A stretch of DNA of 64,000 bases from Musa acuminata AAA Group (Eukaryota > Streptophyta > Magnoliopsida > Zingiberales > Musaceae): contig NC_088339.1 of the NCBI RefSeq assembly GCF_036884655.1, positions 22,357,501 to 22,421,500 of the forward strand, given 5' to 3'. Both the position numbers and the translations under genes were made by a program. This document shows, piece after piece, positions 1-13,650 of the stretch (the stretch's first letter is position 1; every line of letters begins with the position of its first letter). Under the pieces are notes generated by a model. The model ran no database searches, was not told the DNA's origin, and saw nothing but the letters and a program-made list of their open reading frames with translations.

Positions 1-882
1 TAATAGAGGATCATCCGTTCTTGATGTCATGAGAGAAATATCTCGTATTCTTGCTCAGACAAATTTCTAGCCAGAGTCATTCAGATTGAGAGAGAAAGAG
101 TTCTCCGGAAGAATCTCATTAGAGCAAGACTCGTGTAGAAACTGTATAGATCTGACAGTATCATTCTTAGTATACGGTCTCTAGGGTATTAGATGAATGA
201 GAGACTATAGATATACGGTGATTGAGGACAGATATATCAAAATGATTAAATTTTTCTTATCATTTAGAGAGTATAGCGTAGTGACCTAGTACATTCGCAA
301 TCGATGAATCAAGTGAATTATTATGGAGATAATAATTCAATAAGTGAATTATTATTTGATTTTAATTTTTAATATTAATTTTTTTAATATAATAATATAA
401 TTATATTTTTTTAAATTAACAATGACTGATAATTGAAGGTTAATAAAATTAACATGATAATTATCTATTCAATCGATCAACGCATGAACCCACTTCTGTA
501 AAGTGGGCATTAGCCTTTAAGGTGGAGAGTCCCTGGTCTGACGTATCCTGCTATTTGTTCTTTGGTCTCCTGCTGCTCTTGTTCTCTTCTTCCTCTTTTA
601 CTTTCTTGTAGTTCCTCGGAGCCGTGTCGGTGTTTGCTTTCATGTTGTTCCCGGGAGCCGTGTCGGTGTTTGCTGCGGCGGAGCTGGAGATCAAGATATC
701 CATGTTTTAGCTCGGGGTGCTTATATTTCGAAACAACTGTGGATCCCCGAAAAGAATGAACCAGACTTAGCTTTTACGCCCATGCTAGTGACGCTTCGTC
801 AGAATATAATCACTCAGCCATGGCCGCTAGCAGCACACCAGACACAGAAAAGCCCACGCTGCCTTTTGCCGTGGCGCAAAAC

Positions 883-926
<44 letters not shown>

Positions 927-3230
927 CCCCTCATCCCCTGGGAACAAAGTGAAAGCGTGGTGCTCTGCCGGTCGACACCTTCAGTCTCAATCACTGTTCT
1001 GGCACTCATTGGCCGGCGGTTGGTCTCACAAGCAAACAAAAAGATCACCAGAAGTGTTGATCAAAGGCGTGATTTGCAGTGCTTGAAGCCCAGTTTTGGT
1101 AGACCTGACGTCGAGTTAAAAGAGATGTTTCCTTTTCTTTGAGGCGGAATGGTTGTCCTCCCAACGCACAAGTTTGACCGGGTTCCTTGGACCAGCATCT
1201 TTAAGCCTGTTGGGTTGGAAGCTGTCTGTGTGTAATCCTGCAAAGAGACAACATATTAGGGGATGCAATAGGCAGCACTGTTAAACAACAGTTCTTAATT
1301 TAATTCTTCTGGGATTAAAAATAAGAGAAAAGATTAAACATTGCATTGAATAGAGATTTTTCATGAGAAGGTACATGAACTTCCGAGTAGGTGCATGACG
1401 TTTATAGATAGGATTCATGATCTCGAGAGTCTGAAGAAAACTTGTCTTTGTAAAAGCACTTTGTTTGTAGAAAGGTTAGGTGAATCAATGTGGAGCCAAT
1501 AGCGAGTTGACAGAGTCAGATGAATCAGTGAAAGGTCAAGTTTAAGTATTAGATTGATTATATTATTATTGTTACATAAAATAATTAGTCACTCTATCAA
1601 ATATATATATCATATAATTTTTAAATAATTTTCTTGAAGAAGTATTTATAGAATTGTTTTTGGAATATATTAAAAATGAGAATGAAGAAAGTTTTATATG
1701 GCCTAAATCAAATACCTAAATAGTGGAATTTTAAAATAGATATTTATTTTAAGTAAAATTATTGTATTTAATGCTCTTATGAGAGTATAAAAGAAAAGAA
1801 GATATATTACTTATTTCTGTGTAGGTAGATTTAGAGTAAATCATGTGATAATCGACATACGACTCGTGTCTTATTTTCTTCGTATTCAAATAAAATATTA
1901 AAGATATCTTTCTTCTAAAAAAGTATATATAAATAAAATTATAAAAAATTAAGATGGGAGTTTGTAGTACCATTAAAACACCCATAGGATGTGGTATGTA
2001 TGACAAAATTATATGATAAGGCAATTGATCGTATATACTTCAATAAAAAAAATTAGATATTTGACATATAAGTTGATTTAAGAAAGAACTTTTAAGTCAT
2101 TAATACTGTAACTCGTGAATTTCTATATTCGTATTCCAATAATATGTTGTTAGCTATTGAAAAAGTGAAGTATAGAAATTTAGAAAATCCAAAAATTCAA
2201 TTGGCTTTACCTATTTCTTGATAGATAGTATCTTCAACTTGTATTTGAAAAAAATAATAATTGCGACATACATGTAAGGTGGAATATATGACAGTATCTT
2301 TATATCCATATTATGTTATATGGTTTCGAAAGCTCAATCAAGAAATTATACAATAAAACAGTAAAAGTTTATAATGATAATAAAAAATAATAACATTAGC
2401 TAAAAATTTAATTTGTTATCATAAAAACAAATACATTGACGTTTATTTTCATTTTTTATAGGTAAAACATGACAAAGATAGGTAATCACTATATGACAAT
2501 ATGTGGTCGATATATTGATCGTCAAAATAGCATTGGTTGCTCGTGCGCAACTCATGGTGATCAAATTAGAATTCTCATAATCACTATGTGGTGATACGTG
2601 ATCGACTAGTTAATCATCTGAACCTTATTGATATAGTCAATTAGTGTGAGCATTGGGTGTGGCGATCGTTATGCCACAACTCAGCTCGAAACACCACACG
2701 TCTCTCTCCAACCATCAATAATCGCCTTTATTGTCGCCTATAAAATTCCCCAAGGATACTTTAAAATATAATTCATTTTTAGCATTGACCGATTAGTTCA
2801 ACCAATTCGAACCTCTAAATTAATTTGATCGTTAAATTGGTATTTGTGGAAAACACTTCCGACTTAGTTTTCACATATTCGACGTTTTACGAATCATCAT
2901 TCTAATTTAGACAATCAGAACCTTTACTAATAGTTTTATTAAGGATCATATCAAATATCAAATTATAGATATATTCAATAAGTCCCTCAAGTCAAAATTA
3001 ATTTTAAATTAAATAATTTGCTTGGGGTGTAGGATGAGAATAAATTAAATTTAATAGATGTTAAGTAATAACATTAATTTAATTCCTCTTAATTCAAAGT
3101 ATGTTTGATAATACGAAAAGGTGTATAAAAATCAAACAACCGTATTAAGTAGGCATTTCAGAAAGAGTTACATGAACCTTTGGACAGATGCATGACGTTC
3201 AATGTGACATTTCATTAGACACTCTCGATC
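1..3230. repeat. AT-rich intergenic repeat debris
   Basis: No coding gene is supported. The stretch has a (CT)n microsatellite at about 886-924. A 20-bp segment near 621 recurs near 657. The segment from about 1364 resembles that from about 3167: both contain ACATGAAC, then GCATGACGTT, then a GAGAxTCxGA block followed by TTGTCTT. The part from roughly 2640 to 3110 has the style of degraded LTR sequence, but I found no paired LTRs or target duplications. Confidence 0.5.
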
Positions 3231-3232
3231 CG

Positions 3233-3240
3233 TATAAATA
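3233..3240 (+). promoter_or_regulatory. TATA box of the MED32 gene
   Basis: TATAAATA lies about 143 bp upstream of the MED32 start codon, followed by a short leader rich in CT and GA tracts. It falls inside the second copy of the repeat that also occurs near 1364. The corresponding part of that first copy lacks this TATA segment. Confidence 0.6.
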
Positions 3241-3382
3241 TAAATAGATAGGGATTAATGGCATTGAGAATCCGAGAAAAATTTGTCTTGAGAGAGAAAA
3301 TACATAAGAGATTCGTTTGTCTCCACCAAAGTTTCCCGCTCTCTTCCTCTCACTCTCTTTTCTCTCTCAACAGTTTTGTTTC

Positions 3383-3802
3383 ATGGAGCGCAGCGTCGAC
3401 GAAATGAGCAATGAGTACGACGAGGTGTTGGCGGCAGCCGCGGACGTGATACAGGCGAGGGAAGCATCGTTCGGCCTGCGGACGGCGGCGACGGATGCGG
3501 CGCTCGAGAAGTTTTGGCAGCGGTGGGGACTCTTCAAGTTGTCATGCGACCGGGCGGAGGACGTGGTCGACTCGGCGAGGAGGAGTATCATGGCAGAGCG
3601 TCTGATGGACGCGGCCTCCGGGATGGCACCGGGGCAACCGGAAACAGCGGGGTTGCAGCATCTCAACGTGCCCCGCTTTGAGCGGGCGCTCCACAAGGTC
3701 AACTCCGTCGCCGCGGACCTCGGACGTGCATCGGCTGCCATGGCCGCCGCCTCCTCATCCGGCCCCACCGCTGCGACACCTTCCGTAGACAAGGCGGATT
3801 GA
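3383..3802 (+). CDS. MED32: Mediator of RNA polymerase II transcription subunit 32
   Basis: A single-exon ORF of 139 residues. It resembles plant MED32, a small tail-associated Mediator subunit that bridges transcription factors and RNA polymerase II in the nucleus. The visible family signature is an N-terminal helix with YDEVLAAAADVIQARE, then a stretch of the pattern ATDAALEKFWQRWxLFKxxCDxAEDxV, and a tail that becomes Ala/Ser-rich. No signal peptide or membrane segment is present. The start is the ATG at 3383; the reading frame is open upstream but has no earlier ATG. The length matches the usual 135-155 residues. The coding part is GC-rich against AT-rich flanks, as is common for monocot intronless genes. 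The TATA box at 3233 fits this start. Family assignment is from recalled motifs. Confidence 0.85.
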   Translation: MERSVDEMSNEYDEVLAAAADVIQAREASFGLRTAATDAALEKFWQRWGLFKLSCDRAEDVVDSARRSIMAERLMDAASGMAPGQPETAGLQHLNVPRFERALHKVNSVAADLGRASAAMAAASSSGPTAATPSVDKAD

Positions 3803-5148
3803 GGTATATCTGCTCTGCTTGAGATGACGCTGTGACGAGTTCGGAACGCTGCCTATGAGCTGTGCAATTACCTTATGTACAGTGAAAACAAGTACTTCGA
3901 TACCCAGTGCTACCTGCCCCTTTCTATTCACATTTCTAGCGACATATATCATCACCTACAGATGAGCTGATTCAATTTCACAGTGTAATGCAACATGATT
4001 TAGTTTGAGCAGGTGATCTTACGATTCAAACAGACGAGAGTAACCAACCAAGTCTCTATCCTTTGATCCCTGTTCACTCGACATGAAACTCGATGCTTTT
4101 ACAGAATTATTACTTCTCCGTCTCACAGGTTCGTCGATAAGAGAAGCGACGGTACATGACAAAGCATCACTCTCGGTGGTTGCTCAATCCATTTTTAAGC
4201 TTCAATTTCATTTCTCCCTTCCCATCAGATTCCGCCGAAGAAGACAAGATGATATATATATATATATATATATATATTAGACACGTGATGGTGGAAGCGA
4301 AGCTGAAAGCAATTTATTAGACACGTGTTGTTGATAATATAGGTGACCAAAATTTAGTTTTGTGCCATTCATAAAACGTTATAATTTAAGAATTTTATCG
4401 CAGATGCCCCAATTCAATATATGTTCTATTTTTTAATTTGAATTAATTGGAATTCTAGAACGGCTCAGAATAATATAATTTTAAAATCTCATATCTATTA
4501 ATACTATTAAAAATACAGAAATGTTAAAAAATTAAAAGATTGGATTCAAACAAGTGATATAAAATTATAAGATAACAAAATAAAATAATTATATATTAAA
4601 GTGATTTAAAATAATATCTAACTATCATGACAAAACATTTGCGTTCGATCGGAGTCCGAGACCTTTGCAGCCTTGGTACCGATGTAACGCTGGCGATGCT
4701 GTTGACCAGCGGGATGCGGTGGTGGGTGTAGTTGCCCTTGAACTCGATGAAGGTACCTCGATTCTCTCCTCGCTGTACCAAGAAGAATCCGCCACCAGTT
4801 CTCTTCCCCTCGCATGGCGCAGCTCCAGCCGCCCATTCTCTTCCTTCCACACCGCCCACTTCTTCCTCTCCCCCGCCCCAAGTCGCCCCTCAAAATATCT
4901 CCTCCTCCTCTCGTCCTACTATTCCCTCGCTCGCTCGCTCCTTGCTCGCGATGGCGATTCCCTCGTTGACTGATCGGAATCCCACCGGTCTTGTTGCTTG
5001 AATCCCGTCAATTTTCCCAGTTCGAATGGTCGATGGTCGAGTCCTGGCTGCGGTTTTTTCCTGGAATCGATGTTCCATGTCGACCCCGATGTGAATCGCG
5101 CTGCCCGTCATTGGATCGGGTTCAGCGCGGCCTGCCCTCTTTCTTGGC
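3803..5148. other. MED32-NTMC2T5 spacer and 5' leader
   Basis: Positions 3803-4250 are the probable MED32 3' UTR and spacer. A (TA)n run follows at about 4253-4277, then AT-rich sequence to about 4620. Positions 4630-5148 turn GC-rich with CT-rich tracts and are the likely 5' UTR and core promoter of the next gene. Overlapping ORFs on both strands here match no family I recognise. Confidence 0.5.
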
Positions 5149-8100
5149 ATGTCGGTGCCGCAGGATTCCTTCGGAGTAGCGACTCAGATAGGAGATGCTA
5201 GCGGAGGCAGAAATCGGCATCGGCTTGGTCGTAGAATTGGTAAAAGATTGCGTTTTGGGATTCTCTCGAATGAGCTTCGATTTAGGTGCGCGGCATCTAC
5301 GCCACCGGGGAAGAGTGGTAACCCCAACTTGCCCGTTGATTTGGTTAGCTCTGCTAGGGGAACTGTCATCAAACAGATTTCGGGCAAGCTGGACAACAAG
5401 GATCCGAAACACTTGGCGTCCAGCTTTACGAACTACAGGGACGATCCTTTGGTGGATAAGCAAAGGACGCAGCTTGGCGTGATTCGTTCCATCCTTTCTC
5501 CGCCCATAAATAGGAATATCGCAGGCTTCTTCGTGCTCTTTTTCCTCGTTGGAGTGGCTTTCGACAAGGTTTGGAATTTAAGGAAGAGGGAGAAGTCGGC
5601 CCGGGACGTCGACAATGGCACGTGGCCACAGGCACCAACGAGCCTCTCTATATTTCTTGAGAAGGACCTTCGGAGGAAAGAGTCGGTCGAATGGGTAAAC
5701 ATGGTCTTGGGGAAGCTTTGGAAGGTCTATAGGTCCAGAATCGAGGATTGGGTTATTGGGTTGCTCCAGCCGGTAATAGATAACCTCAAAAAGCCTGATT
5801 ATGTGCAGAGAGTTGAGATTAAGCAGTTTTCCATTGGGGACGAGCCACTATCTGTCAGGAGCGTTGAAAGGAGAACTTCTCGTGGTGTTAATGACTTGCA
5901 GTAAGTTCTTCCTATCTCAATTCTAAGAAAAGCTTGTTGCTCGTTATGGGCTTGTGGTTTTAACTTATTGTATGATTGGTTTTTTGTTGCCTTGTATCTA
6001 TGGTGAGATTGCTTCTTTATGGTATCCACTTATAGGGGTAAAACTGCATATATTCATTCTTCTCAGATTCCACATTTGCAGCCTTAAAAAAGTTTGATGT
6101 TCTGTAACTTTTTTTTTAGCATCAGTAAACCTTCTAAATGGAACTTTATGCTTACTAGCCTTACACTAATCTGATTGATAAGCTAAATGTTCAGTGTTAA
6201 TTTTTTTTTCTTTCTATTACATCCTGTAAACTCCTCATCTTTTTCTTTGGAAATCACTAAGGAACTGATGTCTGAAAGAGAGATTGGATTTTAAATTTTT
6301 GGTTTTCTAGCTAGATTTATCAGTGACTGATTTTACATGGTGATGGCCACTTTGGTTGGACATGTTGGGTTTCTATATTACCATCTTTAAATTTTATTTT
6401 TATGATTTTGAAGTTGCATGTTCTGAGTCAAAAAAAAAAAAAAACAAGGATTTAAGCTTCAAAGCAACATAAGAAAGTAACATATGGCATATATCATGGA
6501 GTTTCTCTACTCTTTAACCTGTCTTGCCTTTTTTATGCTTTTCTAGAGTGAGTTAGTCAGGATCATATGTTCTCATTCATTGGCTCATGCTTCTTTTGCC
6601 ATGTTCTAAATTCTGATATATGAACTAGATTATGAAACATAAACTTTTGGGAGGTTCAACTTCCAATTTGGTTCATTCCATAGTCATATCGGCATAGCAC
6701 ATCATAGAATACCATATTTCATTTCATACATATGGAACAAAATATTAGCATCTTTTGATACATTTTTTTTAACATCAGGTATCAGATTGGCCTTCGTTAC
6801 ACTGGTGGTGCTCAGATGTTGCTGTCCCTATCATTAAATTTTGGCATTATTCCCATTGTTGTACCTGTTGGGATCCGTGATTTTGATATAGATGGAGAGC
6901 TTTGGGTAAAGTTACGGTTAATACCCACTGGACCATGGATAGGGGCTGTGTCATGGGCTTTTGTGTCTCTTCCAAAAATTAAGTTTGAGCTCTCACCATT
7001 CAGTCTGTTCAATCTAATGGGTAGGTTCTTTATTCATATATCATAAACCCTAGGTCTCAACTCTCAATTTGTGATCTGCTATTTTGTTGTGTGTCTTTTT
7101 TATAAAGGATACACCTCGATAGTCTAATTCACATCATAAAAGTCTGAAATGTAATATGCAAAGTTTTGTTGGCGTGTTCTTATCTCAATGAGCATTTAGG
7201 CATCAAGTTGCTTACACCACCTAGTTTTGTACACATCAGCTATTTGTCTATATAACAACTTATTTGACTTCTACTGACATTTACTTAAATGTCTTGTGCA
7301 TGTGACGATTAATCTGGAGTCAGCAATTCCTGTTCTCTCAATGTAAGGATATCCTTCATTTGTAACTTTTTAAAATTTTCAATTCTGTCCACTGTTTATT
7401 TGCTGTTACTTTCTTTTCTGATTCTAAGTCTTCTTATTGTACATGTTGATGTACTTGTCAACATGATTCGACAATCCACATCATTGTCCTGTTTTGCTGA
7501 AACTTTGCCTGTGTAAAGTTGGCTATTTGTTTTTTTTCACTTACAGTTTGAGTTGCATTGCATTCTCATTTTATGCAAACCAATATCGTCCACAATCTAC
7601 TGCTATGCCACCTTGTTCTTTTCAGTATTACTTAGCAAGAGAATTTTCTTAGACATCGACTTCGCATCATTTTTCCAAATATAGTGGTCCGAATTGATGT
7701 CAAGCAGTCAAAAGTTTCAGATTTATAGTTCATCTTAGACTGGATGATTTATGGTAACTAAATGTACTTGATACAAGATTCTATTTTTCTTCATATTGTA
7801 TGTTTGTTTTAATTTTTCTAACAAGCAAAAACTTGGTTTAGATAGTACTTTATGAAGGTGTATGACTAATTTTGTGGCTTTGTGCATGTTGTTTCTTTTA
7901 TATGTAAATGTGATTGGTTTCCAAATTTAGTAAATCTTGTAAGAATGCCTTCAGTTTTTAACCTTTAGATTAAGTGTCACCAATACATATGCATACCATG
8001 GTTTTATGAATTTTCCTGAAATGGAGTCACCACTTCTTTTTAGGTTTCTTACAAGGCTTCTAACAGAAGATTTGCCTCGACTCTTTGTGCTTCCAAAAAA

Positions 8101-9374
8101 GATCGTTCTTGATTTCCAGAAGGGGAAAGCACTTGGTCCTGTTTCACATGATTTTAAAGTTGAAGCAGTGCAGGAGAGAAGTAAAGATTTTGTTGGAGAA
8201 CTGTCAGTCACTCTTGTGGATGCTCGAAAACTTGCTTATCCCAAAATTGGTATCAAATTTTGCCTTTACAGTTTCTTTATATATGTATCTTGGCAATACC
8301 TAGGATACCTTGGCCTTCTATGAACATCTCCATTTGGCTGGATACTAGAATTGGAACTTGGTTAAGCTGCATTGTCTTCTTTGAAGTTGACCTGTTGCTT
8401 GTTCCCAATTCTTGTTGTTGCCCCATATTTATTTGTTTACTTGAAATAAAGTTTTTGCTGTGCCTTTTATGCTTACAATTACTTATATCAATTTGTTTTA
8501 AGCCTGAAGATATGGTATGCCTGGACAGGGAAGACAGATCCATATGTTGTTTTAACTCTTGGTGATCAAGTATTTCAGAGTAAGAAAAATAGCCAGACAA
8601 CAGTCACTGGACCTCCTGGAGAACCAATTTGGAACCAAGTGAGATCTTCTACTGTAGTTTTTGGTTTTGCTTGTCATGTGGTCTCTATCTACTTATTTGG
8701 TAGTATATATTCTGTAAACAGGATTTTGATCTGTTTGTTGTAAATCCTGGAAAGCAGAAGCTGTACATCCAAGTAAAAGACTCCTTTGGTTTCGCAGATT
8801 TCACAGTTGGCACAGCAGAGGTAGATTAATATTGCTCGTCCATTTAACTTTCATGAGTTCTTGTACCCTGACATGCTATTTGTACAATGCACTAGAAAGA
8901 TTCTGCTAGTTCATAAACCTGCTGCTGGATCTTGATAGGTGTGGAAGTTGACTTGTGATTTGTCCTATAAACTTGGGACTATTCCCTTCTAAGTCAAAGA
9001 GCTAGTTTTAGAAGTTCTGAACGGGTTCTCTTCCTTCTGCTTTAGCATGCTTACTATATAGTATGAGCGAGTTGGATTGAACTTTTAGTTTGTATGTTCT
9101 TGGTTACCTAATCAGATCATGGAGATTGAAAATATCATGTAATGATCTCTTACATTCTATAAATGCTATATTTATTGCTATATATGATCAAGTAGATTTT
9201 GTTGATGTATAATTTTGTTCAATAATTCATGTGTAGTTATAATTTGGTATGCTAAATGCCAAAACCATGGTTATTGAGCTTCAACATAAACCTTGTAAAT
9301 TTATGGCCTTGGTCATTTGTGTGCAATCTCGTTGTATATACATATATACATATGTATATACATATATACATATG

Positions 9375-9421
<47 letters not shown>

Positions 9422-10877
9422 ATACATATACATACATATATATATACATACATATATATATACATACATATATATATATATATAACGTTTCCAAAAGAAG
9501 AATGGTGAGACATGTTGTAATACCCTATTTTAGTCCCAGAAGTTGATAAAGATTTAAATTGATTTATAAGGGCCGTCAATGGTTCAAATTCAATAAGTTA
9601 ATGAGTTAATTATTCCATTGGATGTTTTGAGAAGAAAGTCACCATCGGACTAGGCATCACATGCATCATTTAATGGGAGAGATTGTAACACCCAATTTAG
9701 TCTCACGTCATGACATTTGTAGAAAAGGATTAATATTGGGATAGAAATCTATGTGATTGTATTGGTATGCCAAGTGTAGAAAAGGATTAATATTGAGATA
9801 GAAATCTATGTGGTTGTATTGGTATGCCAAGTTCTTGTACAAACATTTCTTTCCTGCACTTACAATGTTTTGTTCATGAAGTCAGTAAATGATCTAGTAA
9901 TGCAGCAAAATATGGAGGTATTCCCAGGAGTATAAGAAATCTTGTATTTGGTGATCCGAAGGCAGCATAGCTTGAGGATAATAAATGACAAAAGAGTAGC
10001 ATATAAAAAGGGTGATCCAGTGCATGAGGCTCCTAGCATTGTGGAGTCTGGTCAATGTACTTATCTCATAGTTTCAAACATTGGTTTGTTCGGAAGCACA
10101 GAAGTAGACATCCTACAATTTTATTTGTTATTGTAATTTATTTGGATTATTCACCCCTGAAAGTGACTTCGCTATGAAGTTCTGCCACCATGGGACAAAT
10201 CAGTAAGACTAGGTTTTGTTTGCTTCCCCTGAAAGTGACTTTTCTATCGTTTTTAACTAGGTTGAGCTAGAGTCCCTACAAGATACAGTGCCTGCAGACA
10301 GAGTAGTTGCTTTACGTGGTGGATGGAGTCTATTCAGAAATAAATCATCTGGAGAAGTATTACTTCGACTCACATATAAAGCTTATGTTGAGGATGAAGA
10401 AGATGATCTGTTGGAAACAGAGTTTGTGGATGATCATGCACCTGATGATATCTCAGACTATGAGCAACCAAATGGAACATTTGAGCAAAGTGGTTATCCT
10501 AGTGGAAAAGAAAGAGAAGCTTTTATGGATGTCCTGGCGGCTTTGATTGTGAGTGAGGAATTCCAAGGAATAGTGACATCTGAAACAGAAAATTCAGAAG
10601 TTACTGGTGAATCTAGAAATGTGACATCCCCAGTATCAACAACAATAGGTCTTACTGATCAGACGTCTACTATTGATTCAAACAGAAGTTCCAGTAGTTC
10701 TGATGGTATGCAACTTCTTTCATCTTTTTGTCTAGATAAATTCTAATATTTTTGTTCTTATCAGTTTCCTGAATTTGGGATTTTGCAGATTTAGAACTAG
10801 TATGGCTTGCTGTGGTAACGGTTACAGTGGTTCTGATTGCTCGTACCATGGGTGATTCAAGCTTGTTCAATCCATAG
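5149..10877 (+). CDS. NTMC2T5: SMP and C2 domain membrane-tethered lipid-binding protein (NTMC2 type 5)
   Basis: Eight exons: 5149-5900, 6779-7020, 7324-7342, 8044-8249, 8529-8638, 8722-8820, 10261-10705, 10789-10877. They join in frame with GT-AG junctions to give 653 residues. A basic, Ser-rich N-terminus precedes a membrane segment at about 123-138. A synaptotagmin-like mitochondrial lipid-binding (SMP) domain spans about 178-370. A single C2 domain starts near residue 391 with the [14 protein letters not shown] core. An acidic linker follows, and a second hydrophobic segment sits at about 628-642, next to the C-terminus. SMP/C2 proteins move lipids at membrane contact sites. Plant type 5 members have been predicted to be plastid-associated, which the basic leader would allow. 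The first Asp of C2 loop 1 is not evident (AYPKIGKTD), so calcium binding may be weak. Exon 3 is only 19 bp. The intron before exon 7 carries repeats. Confidence 0.88.
9335..9483. repeat. TA/TATACA microsatellite in NTMC2T5 intron 6
   Basis: About 150 bp of interspersed TATATA, TACATA and TATGTATA units inside the intron between exons 6 and 7. It creates Ile/Tyr-only reading frames on both strands that are not genes. Confidence 0.9.
9719..9832. repeat. 57-bp tandem duplication in NTMC2T5 intron 6
   Basis: Two consecutive 57-bp copies, each starting GTAGAAAAGGATTAATATTG, differ at only a few positions. The flanking intron sequence (about 9500-9720) has TGTAACACCCAATTTAGTC-type text that looks like a decayed retroelement. 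Confidence 0.85.
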
Positions 10878-13650
10878 CATTTGCAGGTATATATGGATGT
10901 CCTTAGTGTATTTGAAATAAGCAGCTCTTAGCAATTTTACATGATATGCTTGCATATTTGATGTCTAAATTATCTGTTCATTTTTTATGGTTTATATATG
11001 AAACAAACGTCTCTATGATCAATCCAAAAGTTGTCTTTAACTCACACAAACTTACACTCTTTTGTGGCACATAGAACTTTGTACTTGCTGAAAGAGTTTA
11101 CCAGAAATATCTAGTTAGTTGTTGAACTTCTGGTGATCCTGTCCTAGCTAGGGAAAAAAGAGAACCAAACCAATTATTAAATCTGATAAAAGGGTGAAAC
11201 CGGTGCACATAAGGCTCACGCCAATGTAGAATCTGGGTAAGGGTTAATTGATAAAAGTATTTTACCATGGACTTCATATTTAACAAAGAATAAGGAGAAT
11301 TTTCAGGTCCCAGGTTTCTCTGGTCATAATTATGCGAATGGATAATTAGAACCTGAAGCCTGGACAAAAGCTTAACAGCGAAAATAAATTTACCAGCCAT
11401 TGTAAAACATGTTTCCCACAAAATGAAAATCCACATATTGGAGCTCAAGAAAGTCCCAATTACAGCTTGTCCCTTGATGTCTAGTATGATTTGCTAAGCA
11501 GTTAACATGGTCAGATTCAGAACCAGGGAGATTTTACAGAAGCATTCAGGCATTCAGAGATCCAAACAATGTTTCCAAACTCCTAATCCAAGACCAAGAA
11601 CTTTTATAGTGTAAGACATGGGATGAGAATACTATCCCATATTGGTGAGGCATTCATATTGGAACTAAATGATTCCTGATCTTCCAACATCCATTGTTTT
11701 GGATGGTAGTGTCATTCTCTTTTAGACAGCAGTTTAGGGTCTAATCTCCATCTTACACAAGCTGTTACCTGCCTTCATGATGGATGACACCTGTGTCGGT
11801 TGTGTGGCTGAATAGAATTAATGAATCACGTGCCGATTTGTGGTCTATGATGCCTTGCTTCCCTTGTGACTTATGCTACAGCATGCAGTCTCCCTTCTGA
11901 AAAAAGAAGAGGGTAGTCGGTTTTGAGATTCTAGGCCTCGCGAAACAGAAACCAGTCAGATTGTTGTATTTCAAATTCTTCCACCTGTAAGGTACGTATG
12001 TGCTTGCATCTTGTTTCTACCTTTTATTTTGCATCCTATTTCCACCTATTATTTAATAACAAGTTAAACAGTAATGCTTGTCCATTTCAAATTGCACTGG
12101 AGTTGTCAGATTGATGATGCCCATCATCTGCTTCTCTCTACAATTTCTTTCCATCCTCATAGATGAACATGCAATTTGCTTGATATTTTGCACCGCACCC
12201 TCCTGTGTGATGGTCCAAATTTTGTTTAAACATGCGTGATCTGATGACAAGCTCTGTTGTTATCTGCAGGCTCCATTCTGTACATGCTCCAGGGCAGAGT
12301 GGAATCAACTAAATGATTATTGTTCAAAATTCTTCTTCTCATGTAAAATTAGCTCACTACAGTGAAAATGCTTTTGCAACCATTTCTGGGGTTCAATTCA
12401 CATCTCTAATTCTCACATCTTTCCTCCATTGTCCACTTAACTTAGGAATGTTCCGTTTATGTCCGTCCATTAGGGATGGTAATCTCAGTGGGCTGTATCT
12501 ACAGGAACAATTCTCTGTCAAAGACCTCCAAACCGTATGAAATCTGAAGGAAAAATGAAGACCACAAAGACTCTTTGAGGCGGAACTTGGTCTTGAGACA
12601 TGGCTTGGTTTCGTGATGAACATGCAAGTTGTTGTCCTATATGCTACTAGCAGGGGGGAAGTCGTTGACCCAATGTACAGTTGCAGTTGTTGGTCTTGGT
12701 GGGTTAGAGATGCTTCAGTGGGATTTGTGCAAAAGCTACATAACATTTTTGTATTTACATTTAGGTCCTTGGAAAAATAACGGGCCAACTTTATTTCTGT
12801 CCTTAGAAAAATAAGTTTAAGAAGATGACAAACAACACTGAAGAAGACGACCACTGCTTGTCTTTTTTTCTGTTCTTGTTACTTTTTCTTTCTTATTTTC
12901 ATGATCGAAGTCAAAATGATTTGATACAGCAACACTAATTATCTGAAATGGAAACAGTTACAAGTTTTACAGGTTAGATTCATGAATAGCTCCGGAATCA
13001 AAATAAAAGTTGATTATAATTACTAATTCATACGAAAAATATTTATGGGAGGATTAGGTCACATCAACATTAGTTGAAGCCAGCATTTCCAAAAATATTT
13101 TGAGAACCTTGCGGCAAGGAATATTTCGCTTGTAATATAGAATACTTTTCATGGTTAATTCACTATAAAAATGATATATTTTGGGCACGATAAATAATTA
13201 TTATTCATTAAAATTACTTTACTCTGATTGGTTATTGACTTCAGCATGCATCCTCCGAGGGATCACATCGCATAACTCATTCAATCTTGATCTTCATGCA
13301 AGTAAGTCGATCGTGGAGCACTCATCCGAGTTCACATCGACTCACCCTCAAGCGAGCATTCGAGCCACCCTATCAATCATGCTAGATTTTTTATGTATGC
13401 AAATTAAAATCGAATAGAGCGGATCCAAGCATCATTGATATTGTCCGTATTACTAATATAGCTCGAAGCATAGTTTACTATTATATATTTTTTATATTTT
13501 TTAAAAATATCTAATTATGTATTATTTTATTTTTTATATGCTTTTATCATATAAGTTATATATATGTTTATATCTGTGGTTTGTCTATGGCATATTATAA
13601 AGATTATGTTATAAGATTTTATTTTTGATTTTTTCGAATATATTTATGTA
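10878..13650. other. NTMC2T5 3' region and intergenic DNA
   Basis: The first few hundred bases are the likely NTMC2T5 3' UTR. The rest is AT-rich with no ORF longer than about 150 codons and no motif I recognise. I see no promoter or RNA gene I can defend. Confidence 0.4.

Noticed and set aside
820..1086. ORFs over the (CT)n tract
   Set aside because: Driven by the Ser/Leu or Arg/Glu translation of the simple repeat; no domain.
4596..5001. Overlapping ORFs on both strands upstream of NTMC2T5
   Set aside because: Mutually exclusive frames in a GC-rich leader; no conserved motif in any, and the region fits a 5' UTR/promoter.
9249..9579. Tyr/Ile-rich ORFs on both strands
   Set aside because: Translation of the TA/TATACA microsatellite.
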